Below are positions 1-4,858 of a stretch of DNA of 5,816 nucleotides, piece by piece; positions within the stretch are counted from its first letter, which is position 1, and each line of letters begins with the position of its first letter. This stretch comes from Bacillota bacterium (GTDB taxonomy: Bacteria; Bacillota; Clostridia; Christensenellales; CAG-138), in NCBI GenBank assembly GCA_023435855.1, contig JAEZLG010000242.1, positions 1 to 5,816 of the forward strand, read 5' to 3'. The translations under genes and the position numbers were made by a program. A model generated the notes under the pieces. It did no database searches, was not told where the DNA came from, and saw only the letters and a list, made by a program, of their open reading frames with translations.

Positions 1-322
1 GCCTTGTGTACTCGAGCGTGAGGTGGCGGTCGAACTTCCACCACATGCCGTCGAGTATCTCATAGAAATTGTGCGGGTTATGGCCTTTGATGGAAAGGCC
101 GCGCGCTAAGGCGCTGTAGATGTGCGAATGCGCGTTGATAAATGCGGGCATGATGACCTGCCCGCGCGCGTCGATAAACTTAGCGTCCGGGTAGCGGCTG
201 ACAAGCGCTTTGGTTTCGCCCACGTCGGCTATCTTTTCTCCCTCAACGGCCACCGCACCGTTTTCTAAATACGATAGCGCGTCGTCGCGCGTGATGAGCC
301 TTCCGTTTCCGATAATATACAT
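1..322 (-). CDS. ssnA: SsnA-like putative aminohydrolase (N-terminal part, cut by window edge)
   Basis: This is the first 107 residues of a metal-dependent amidohydrolase, reading MYIIGNGRLITRDD at the start. The early part forms the small beta domain (residues about 1-58). The HxH metal motif follows in VIMPAFINAHSHIYS, with H65 and H67. A WWKFDR segment at about 94-99 resembles the WWRLDR of E. coli SsnA as I remember it, which is why I choose SsnA over generic guanine deaminase or chlorohydrolase relatives. The family is about 440 residues, so roughly three quarters lies beyond the left edge. SsnA genes travel with ygeY, ygeW and selenium-dependent molybdenum hydroxylases, as here. The exact substrate is not settled; a purine-derived ring or ureido intermediate is likely. 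The start at 322 is supported by AAGGGG at 335-330. The residue before F61 is Ala, where MPG is commoner in amidohydrolases; this is probably harmless. Confidence 0.88.
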   Translation of the reverse strand, partial: MYIIGNGRLITRDDALSYLENGAVAVEGEKIADVGETKALVSRYPDAKFIDARGQVIMPAFINAHSHIYSALARGLSIKGHNPHNFYEILDGMWWKFDRHLTLEYTR

Positions 323-329
323 AGCGGCA

Positions 330-335
330 CCCCTT
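330..335 (-). promoter_or_regulatory. Ribosome binding site of ssnA
   Basis: AAGGGG on the minus strand lies 7 nt before the ATG at 322 and fixes the ssnA start. It is G-rich rather than the canonical AGGAGG, as are two other ribosome sites in this window. Confidence 0.75.
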
Positions 336-385
336 CATAAATTTGATATGGTTTAGTATTGCACACTTTAGAAAACTCGAGATAC

Positions 386-438
386 AAAAAACGCGCAGCC
401 GGAACCTTTATTTAGATAAAGGAATTCGGGCCCGCGCG
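386..438 (-). terminator. Intrinsic terminator inside the ssnA 5' leader (possible attenuator)
   Basis: Read on the minus strand, a long hairpin is followed by six U (391-386). The apical stem is CCTTTAT (422-416), loop CTAA, ATAAAGG (411-405). It continues past a TT bulge with GAA (427-425) pairing TTC (404-402), a C-C mismatch, then CCGG (429-432) pairing GGCU (400-397) with one G-U, a bulged G at 433, and a base of CGCGC (438-434) pairing GCGCG (396-392). That is about 19 pairs. It lies between the minus-strand promoter at 495-523 and the ssnA start at 322, with no gene upstream on that strand to terminate. It should therefore act on the ssnA leader itself, making a transcript of about 103 nt when it works. 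Folding was done by hand. Confidence 0.65.
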
Positions 439-470
439 CGAAGCACTTCCTTACAGCCGGTTAAAAACAT
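408..470 (-). CDS. Possible 20-codon leader peptide ORF upstream of ssnA
   Basis: An ATG at 470-468 opens a 20-residue frame, MFLTGCKEVLRARARIPLSK, that stops with TAA at 410-408, inside the 3' arm of the leader terminator. Its position after the predicted transcription start (about 488) and across the 5' arm of the terminator is the geometry of a translated attenuation leader. It contains a short Arg/Ala run (LRARAR) using CGC, CGG and CGA codons. Against it, only 18 nt of leader precede the ATG and I see no convincing ribosome site. It may be chance. Confidence 0.22.
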   Translation of the reverse strand: MFLTGCKEVLRARARIPLSK

Positions 471-494
471 GCTTGCTTACTATTCTGCAAGTAT
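469..494. promoter_or_regulatory. Imperfect inverted repeat over the ssnA transcription start (candidate operator)
   Basis: ATGCTTGC (469-476) and GCAAGTAT (487-494) form 8-bp arms matching at 7 of 8 positions, separated by 10 bp. The repeat abuts the minus-strand -10 box and covers the predicted start site near 488. A bound dimer there would block ssnA transcription. The neighbouring PAS/HTH regulator is a natural candidate ligand-responsive binder, but nothing in the sequence proves the pairing. Confidence 0.3.
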
Positions 495-523
495 ATTGTA
501 GCATCCCTTCACTGCAATTTCAA
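495..523 (-). promoter_or_regulatory. Promoter for ssnA (sigma-70/sigma-A type, extended -10)
   Basis: On the minus strand, TTGAAA (523-518) and TACAAT (500-495) are separated by exactly 17 bp. A TGC directly before the -10 box gives an extended -10. The predicted start is near 488, leaving a 166-nt leader before the ssnA ATG. I found no promoter of comparable quality between the leader terminator and ssnA. Confidence 0.65.
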
Positions 524-575
524 TGCCCATTTCCATAAAAACTTTTAGATTACAAAAAAATTTATGAGATAGCTC

Positions 576-603
576 TTGAATTTGCTCCATGTTGTGCTAT
601 ATT
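576..603 (+). promoter_or_regulatory. Promoter for the regulator-ygeY-ygeW operon (extended -10)
   Basis: TTGAAT (576-581) and TATATT (598-603) are separated by 16 bp, and TGC (595-597) directly precedes the -10 box. The predicted start is near 610, giving a leader of about 30 nt. The A/T-rich stretch at 535-570 (A-runs and T-runs) upstream could serve as an UP element. The stretch lies between the two divergent promoters. Confidence 0.6.
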
Positions 604-613
604 AGTATTGGCA

Positions 614-629
614 CCAAAAAATTTTTTGG
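614..629. repeat. Perfect 16-bp palindrome between promoter and ribosome site of the regulator gene
   Basis: CCAAAAAATTTTTTGG is a perfect palindrome starting a few bases after the predicted transcription start. Its last two G are also the first two G of the ribosome site (628-633). It could be an operator for autoregulation. In RNA, the A-run pairing the U-run could partly hide the ribosome site. It could also simply be an A/T-rich spacer. Confidence 0.35.
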
Positions 630-635
630 GGGGAA
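628..635 (+). promoter_or_regulatory. Ribosome binding site of the PAS/HTH regulator; sets its start at 640
   Basis: GGGGGGAA ends 4 nt before the ATG at 640. An in-frame ATG at 589 lies inside the promoter spacer, upstream of the predicted transcription start, and has no ribosome site, so 640 is the better start. Confidence 0.7.
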
Positions 636-639
636 GCAC

Positions 640-1317
640 ATGCACAAGGCGACACAGGAGCTTTTGGAGCGTGTAGCAAAAGCAGTTGCGGCTCAGTTCG
701 GCTCAAACTGCGAGGTTGTTTTGCACGATCTTACGGCAAAGGACCCTGAAAACACCATCGTGGCTATCGAAAACGGGCATGTATCCAATCGCAAGATCGG
801 TACCGGCTCGTCGCAAGTTGCACTCGAAACGCTCGAGTCGATCCGCGAGGGAAAAAAGGAATTTCACGATCATTTCGACTATCTTACCAAAACGCGCGAT
901 GGCCGCATACTACGTTCAAGCACCGTTTATATTAAAGACGAAAAGGGAAAGCCCGAAGGCATTCTTTCCATCAACTACGATCTTACGCAGCTGATGATGG
1001 CGGAATCCGCCATTGCCAGGCTCGTATCAAACGGCCACAGCGAGGAACCGCAGCGCATACCGACAAACGTCAACGAGCTTTTAGACGATCTGTTGGAGCA
1101 ATCGGTACGTCTTGTGGGCAAGCCCGTGGCCATGATGAACAAAGATGAGAAGGTAAAGGCAATCGCCTTCCTAAACGAAGCCGGGGCGATGCTCATTACA
1201 AAGAGCGGCGATAAAATCGCCAAACATTTCGGCATCAGCAAATACACGCTGTATTCGTACCTTGATTCCACGTCCTCCGACTCCGGCAAAGCCGCTGCCA
1301 CGGACGGGCAGAACTGA
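640..1317 (+). CDS. YheO-like PAS domain / helix-turn-helix transcriptional regulator
   Basis: This is a 225-residue DNA-binding regulator of the YheO/DauR type. Residues about 6-118 form the YheO-like PAS domain, with the typical CEVVLHDL (24-31), IENGHVSNRKIG (43-54) and ILSINYDLT (108-116) segments. A linker of roughly 25 residues follows. Residues about 143-209 form the C-terminal DNA-binding domain (HTH_22 type), with the helix-turn-helix in GDKIAKHFGISKYTLYSYLD (190-209). The last 16 residues are Ser/Ala/Gly-rich and probably disordered. The family includes the D-arginine regulator DauR; the ligand here is unknown. It is divergent from ssnA and 53 nt ahead of ygeY with no terminator between, so I infer that it controls this purine-type cluster. 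It has no transmembrane segment or signal peptide and should be cytoplasmic. Confidence 0.88.
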   Translation: MHKATQELLERVAKAVAAQFGSNCEVVLHDLTAKDPENTIVAIENGHVSNRKIGTGSSQVALETLESIREGKKEFHDHFDYLTKTRDGRILRSSTVYIKDEKGKPEGILSINYDLTQLMMAESAIARLVSNGHSEEPQRIPTNVNELLDDLLEQSVRLVGKPVAMMNKDEKVKAIAFLNEAGAMLITKSGDKIAKHFGISKYTLYSYLDSTSSDSGKAAATDGQN

Positions 1318-1370
1318 TATACATTAAAAAACACCGCGGCTCAAAACAAAGAAAGGAACATAAACGAACA

Positions 1371-2732
1371 ATGGATTTCGCAGCGATCAAAAAGGCGGCG
1401 GAAGGCTACCTTCCCCAAATGACCAAGTTTTTGCGCGACCTCATTGCCATCCCCAGCGAAAGCTGTGACGAGGAGGGCGTAATCAAGCGCACCATCGAAG
1501 AAATGAAGGCGCTCGGCTTTGATAAGGCTGAAATCGATAAGCAGGGAAACGCTCTCGGCTTCATGGGCCATGGCAAAAAGATTATCGCATTTGACGGACA
1601 TATCGACACCGTTGGTATTGGCAACCGCAGCAACTGGAAGTTTGATCCCTACGAAGGTTTTGAGTCCGACACCGAAATCGGCGGCCGCGGCGGCTCCGAT
1701 CAAGAAGGCGGCGTGGTTTCCGCCGTGTACGGCGCGAAGATTATGAAGGACTTGAACCTTATCCCCGACGACGTTACCGTTCTTGTTGCCGCAACCGTGC
1801 AGGAAGAAGACTGCGACGGCCTTTGCTGGCAGTACATCCATAACGAAGATAAAATCACTCCCGAATTCGTGGTTTCCACCGAGCCCACAGACGGCGGCAT
1901 CTATCGCGGTCATCGCGGCCGTATGGAGATTCGCGTTGACGTGCAGGGCGTTTCCTGCCACGGCTCCGCACCTGAGCGCGGCGACAACGCCATTTACAAA
2001 ATGGCTGAAATTCTTCTTGACGTCAAAGCTCTCAATGCAAACGACTGCACGGAGAACGACGAGATTAAGGGCCTTGTGAAGATGCTCGATCCGAAGTTTA
2101 ACCCCGAGCATTACGAAGACGCGCGCTTCTTGGGCCGCGGCACCGTTACCACTTCGGAAATTTTCTTCACTTCCCCGAGCCGCTGCGCAGTAGCGGATTC
2201 CTGCTCGATTTCCCTTGATCGCCGCATGACTGCGGGCGAAACCTGGGATTCCTGCCTCAAAGAAATCGAAGACCTGCCTGCATGCAAGAAGCACAATGCT
2301 AAGGTAAGCATGTATATGTACGACCGTCCCGCATGGACCGGGCTCGTATATGAGACGGAATGCTACTTCCCCACATGGATCAACAAGGAAACCGCACCCC
2401 ATGTGCAGGCCTTGGTGGATGCGCATAAGGCGCTTTACGGCGACGAGCGCATCGGCGACGCAGCCTCTATGCACCTTCGTAAGCGTCCGCTTACCGACAA
2501 GTGGACATTCTCGACCAACGGCGTTTCCATCCAAGGACGCTACGGTATCCCCTGCGTAGGCTTTGGCCCCGGTGCCGAGTCGCAGGCACATGCTCCCAAT
2601 GAGGTTATCTGGAAGCAGGATCTTGCGACCTGTGCAGCCGTTTACGCTGCCGTTCCCGGCCTTTACAAGGGCAAAAGCGGCGAGGACGTGGTACAGTTCC
2701 GTGCGGGCAAGACCAACAACGATATCAAGTAA
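1371..2732 (+). CDS. ygeY: YgeY family selenium-metabolism-linked M20 hydrolase
   Basis: This 453-residue cytoplasmic metallohydrolase belongs to the M20 (ArgE/DapE-like) superfamily. The expected di-metal site is present: H77 in FDGHIDTVG, bridging D110 in GRGGSDQEGG, E145/E146 in VQEEDCDG (catalytic base and ligand), E171 in STEPTD, and H407 in QAHAPNE. The dimerisation-domain His is H197 in SCHGSAPERGD. Segments such as IPSESCDE, EEDCDGLCWQYI and DKWTFSTNG are signatures of YgeY rather than of ArgE or peptidases. The family is tied by neighbourhood to selenium-dependent molybdenum hydroxylases and anaerobic purine use. Hydrolysis of a ureido or amide bond in a purine-derived intermediate is inferred. 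It is about 50 residues longer than E. coli YgeY as I remember it, with extra sequence near 222-252, near 358-374 and at the C-terminus. GAAAGGA at 1351-1357 is a ribosome site set rather far (13 nt) from the ATG. Confidence 0.92.
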   Translation: MDFAAIKKAAEGYLPQMTKFLRDLIAIPSESCDEEGVIKRTIEEMKALGFDKAEIDKQGNALGFMGHGKKIIAFDGHIDTVGIGNRSNWKFDPYEGFESDTEIGGRGGSDQEGGVVSAVYGAKIMKDLNLIPDDVTVLVAATVQEEDCDGLCWQYIHNEDKITPEFVVSTEPTDGGIYRGHRGRMEIRVDVQGVSCHGSAPERGDNAIYKMAEILLDVKALNANDCTENDEIKGLVKMLDPKFNPEHYEDARFLGRGTVTTSEIFFTSPSRCAVADSCSISLDRRMTAGETWDSCLKEIEDLPACKKHNAKVSMYMYDRPAWTGLVYETECYFPTWINKETAPHVQALVDAHKALYGDERIGDAASMHLRKRPLTDKWTFSTNGVSIQGRYGIPCVGFGPGAESQAHAPNEVIWKQDLATCAAVYAAVPGLYKGKSGEDVVQFRAGKTNNDIK

Positions 2733-2763
2733 GACCTCCCGTTTATTCAAATAAATAATACTT

Positions 2764-2768
2764 AGGAG
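2764..2768 (+). promoter_or_regulatory. Ribosome binding site of ygeW
   Basis: AGGAG lies 6 nt before the ATG at 2775. The 42-nt gap after ygeY is A/T-rich, with no terminator and no clear promoter, so ygeW is probably cotranscribed with ygeY. Confidence 0.8.
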
Positions 2769-2774
2769 ATCAAC

Positions 2775-3968
2775 ATGAGCAACGTAAAAAAGTATACCGA
2801 CAAGCTCGATAAGCTCAATTTCAAAGACATGTACGAAGGCGACTTCTTCCTTACTTGGGAAAAAAGCCGCGAAGAACTCGAAGCCGTGTTCACCGTGGCC
2901 GACGCTCTGCGTCACCTCCGCGAGAACAACGTTTCGACCAAGATATTTGACAGCGGTCTCGGCATAAGCCTTTTCCGTGACAATTCCACCCGTACCCGCT
3001 TCTCGTATGCATCAGCATGCAACCTCCTCGGTCTTGAAGTGCAGGATCTTGATGAGGGCAAGAGCCAGATCGCTCACGGTGAGACCGTGCGTGAGACCGC
3101 CAACATGATTTCTTTCATGGCGGACGTAATCGGCATCCGCGACGATATGTACATCGGCAAGGGCAACACCTACATGCACGAGGTCGTGGACGCGGTGACC
3201 GCGGGCAATAAGGACGGCGTGCTCGAGCAGAAGCCAACCCTTGTGAACCTCCAGTGCGACATCGACCATCCCACCCAGAGCATGGCAGACGCACTGCACC
3301 TCATCAACCTTTTCGGCGGTGTTGAGAACCTTAAGGGCAAAAAGATTGCCATGACATGGGCGTATTCTCCGAGCTACGGCAAGCCCCTTTCGGTGCCCCA
3401 GGGCATCATCGGCCTCATGACCCGCCTCGGTATGGACGTGACATTGGCATATCCCGAGGGCTACGAAGTGATGGACGAAGTCGTTGAGGTTGCCAAGAAG
3501 AACGCGGCCGAGCAGGGCGGCAAATTTGAAATCACCAACTCCATGGCGGAAGCGTTTAAGGACGCAGATGTCGTATACCCCAAGAGCTGGGCTCCCTTCA
3601 AAGCGATGGAAGAGCGCACCGAGCTTTACGGTAACGGCGATTTTGACGGCATCAAAGCGCTTGAAAAACGCCTGCTTGCGCAGAACGCCGAGCATAAGGA
3701 CTGGGAATGCACCGAAGAGATGATGAAGCTCACCAAGGGCGGCAATGCCATGTACATGCACTGCCTGCCTGCCGACATCACCGACATCTCCTGTAAAGAA
3801 GGCGAAGTGGCCGCAAGCGTGTTCGATCGCTACCGCGACCCCCTCTATAAGGAAGCTTCTTATAAGCCCTACATCATCGCAGCCATGATCTTCTTGGCAA
3901 AGGTCAAGGATCCCGCTGCTAAATTGAAAGAGCTTGAGGCGAAATCAACCAAGAGACACGACGTATAA
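2775..3968 (+). CDS. ygeW: Knotted carbamoyltransferase YgeW
   Basis: This 397-residue protein is of the aspartate/ornithine carbamoyltransferase superfamily. The carbamoyl-phosphate binding motif is S71-T-R-T-R75 in FRDNSTRTRFSY. The HPTQ motif is at 165-168 (DIDHPTQSMAD), and HCLPAD at 329-334 closes the active site. The long region after HPTQ, with TWAYSPSYGKPLSVPQG (194-210), matches the knotted group (YgeW and acetyl- or succinylornithine carbamoyltransferases) rather than ordinary ornithine carbamoyltransferase. Together with ygeY next door this points to YgeW. E. coli YgeW did not accept the common amino-acid substrates in published work, as I recall. Its proposed role is catabolic: phosphorolysis of a ureido compound to carbamoyl phosphate, which carbamate kinase can use to make ATP. 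No carbamate kinase is in the window. It should be cytoplasmic and oligomeric, as is usual for the family. It is the last gene of the operon, with the terminator about 20 nt downstream. Confidence 0.92.
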   Translation: MSNVKKYTDKLDKLNFKDMYEGDFFLTWEKSREELEAVFTVADALRHLRENNVSTKIFDSGLGISLFRDNSTRTRFSYASACNLLGLEVQDLDEGKSQIAHGETVRETANMISFMADVIGIRDDMYIGKGNTYMHEVVDAVTAGNKDGVLEQKPTLVNLQCDIDHPTQSMADALHLINLFGGVENLKGKKIAMTWAYSPSYGKPLSVPQGIIGLMTRLGMDVTLAYPEGYEVMDEVVEVAKKNAAEQGGKFEITNSMAEAFKDADVVYPKSWAPFKAMEERTELYGNGDFDGIKALEKRLLAQNAEHKDWECTEEMMKLTKGGNAMYMHCLPADITDISCKEGEVAASVFDRYRDPLYKEASYKPYIIAAMIFLAKVKDPAAKLKELEAKSTKRHDV

Positions 3969-3990
3969 ACTAATACCGGACCGGATTTAT

Positions 3991-4021
3991 AAAAGACCAC
4001 GCGTTTAACGCGTGGTCTTTT
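3991..4021. terminator. Bidirectional intrinsic terminator between ygeW and the ABC permease operon
   Basis: A 31-nt perfect inverted repeat is centred at 4006. Its arms begin AAAAGACCACGCG and end CGCGTGGTCTTTT, giving a stem of up to 14 pairs with a TTA loop. The A-run on the left becomes a U-run when read from the other strand, so the hairpin can stop the plus-strand operon ending in ygeW and the minus-strand operon ending at 4054. Confidence 0.93.
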
Positions 4022-4053
4022 GAACTTCTCAGAACAAAAGCTTGGGCGGCATG

Positions 4054-4842
4054 CTATTTTAGGTCTTTGTTTTTAAACTTCACAAATGTTCCGAACAGCA
4101 GTAATACGGTAAGCGCAATTGTAATGACGACGTATATGGGGTCGAGATATTCTGCGATAAGATCTGCGGAGCTGAAGTAGTTAAACGGCGTGATTAGCTT
4201 TAATAGACCGGGATTTTCGAGCATGTTATAAACCACGCCTAAAATGAAAGCGTACAGGAATACAAGGTTGCCATACAATGTTCCCTTTTCGGGCCTCTCG
4301 GCCATCGAAGCAAAGAAAGCAGAAACTGCAAGAAACAATGCACCGATGAAAAATACCGTCAGCACGCAAAGCCAAATCACACCGGTTATGGTTTCAGATG
4401 TATTCAAATAATCGACCGCCATCATGGCAAATAGACCGTTGAAAGCGCATAACAGCATCAGATAGAGGTATGCGGATGCGAGCTTCATAGAAAGAATGTG
4501 CGACCGTGAGCGCGGCTTCGTAAACACAAACTCATACGTCTTATCAACCGAATCCCTTGTGACGGCTGACGCACCCAAATGTACGGCATAAATGACGGTG
4601 CATATGAGCACGTAATAGAATAGCAGTACCGTGTACCCTGCAAGCGTACCTATATCTATGCCAACTGCACCCATTACCGCCAGTACGATTCGCGGGAAGG
4701 ACGCGACAAGTTCCGTCATGCTGCCGCTTTCAGTGTAGCTCTCGAATTTAATAATACCCGCAAAGCACAGCAAAAACAGTCCGATCAGCCAGAACAGAAA
4801 AGGTTTTAATCCGACGCGCAATTCACGCTTAAAGATATTCAT
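4054..4842 (-). CDS. ABC-2 type transporter permease (permease B)
   Basis: This 262-residue integral membrane protein has about six predicted hydrophobic helices, at roughly 13-31, 66-92, 119-143, 152-177, 189-208 and 235-253. The cytoplasmic loop EFVFTKPRSRSHILSMK (104-120) is the coupling region typical of ABC-2 permeases, where it contacts the ATPase. It resembles its upstream neighbour in overall layout and in two segments (KPxxRSxxL and a PFNYFSSADL-like motif at 219-228), so the two probably pair as a heterodimer with the ATPase encoded first in the operon. The substrate cannot be read from sequence; export of a drug, peptide or lipid, or bacteriocin-type self-protection, are all possible. 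It starts 13 nt after the preceding stop and has the ribosome site AAGGGGGG. It is the last gene of the operon and ends against the shared terminator. Confidence 0.85.
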   Translation of the reverse strand: MNIFKRELRVGLKPFLFWLIGLFLLCFAGIIKFESYTESGSMTELVASFPRIVLAVMGAVGIDIGTLAGYTVLLFYYVLICTVIYAVHLGASAVTRDSVDKTYEFVFTKPRSRSHILSMKLASAYLYLMLLCAFNGLFAMMAVDYLNTSETITGVIWLCVLTVFFIGALFLAVSAFFASMAERPEKGTLYGNLVFLYAFILGVVYNMLENPGLLKLITPFNYFSSADLIAEYLDPIYVVITIALTVLLLFGTFVKFKNKDLK

Positions 4843-4849
4843 GGATATA

Positions 4850-4858
4850 CCCCCCTTA
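4850..4858 (-). promoter_or_regulatory. Ribosome site of permease B overlapping the stop codon of permease A
   Basis: On the minus strand, TAAGGGGGG joins the TAA stop of permease A (4858-4856) to the G-run ribosome site, with 7 nt to the next ATG. The overlap favours translational coupling of the two permeases. Confidence 0.7.

Noticed and set aside
323..488. A named riboswitch (purine, preQ1, xanthine or molybdenum-cofactor type) in the ssnA leader
   Set aside because: I could not find the conserved core of any of these classes by eye. Only the terminator and alternative pairing are supported.
534..566. CATAAA (534-539) and TTTATG (561-566) as an operator pair
   Set aside because: Six-bp arms 21 bp apart in A/T-rich DNA are expected by chance, and nothing else supports the pair.
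589..639. Upstream ATG at 589 as start of the regulator
   Set aside because: It lies between the -35 and -10 boxes, before the predicted transcription start, and has no ribosome site. The extra 17 residues are not part of the YheO-like domain.
975..1334. 119-codon open frame antisense to the regulator's C-terminus
   Set aside because: It is a shadow of the HTH domain coding sequence, with no ribosome site or recognisable domain.
1341..2915. 524-codon open frame on the minus strand opposite ygeY
   Set aside because: It mirrors a well-recognised enzyme gene with intact active-site motifs. The antisense translation is low-complexity His/Val/Ala-rich, shows no family resemblance and has no ribosome site. 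It is an artefact of codon bias.
3012..3761. 249-codon open frame on the minus strand opposite ygeW
   Set aside because: Its translation is rich in His, Val and Leu, as expected for the reverse complement of a codon-biased gene. ygeW on the plus strand carries all its diagnostic motifs.
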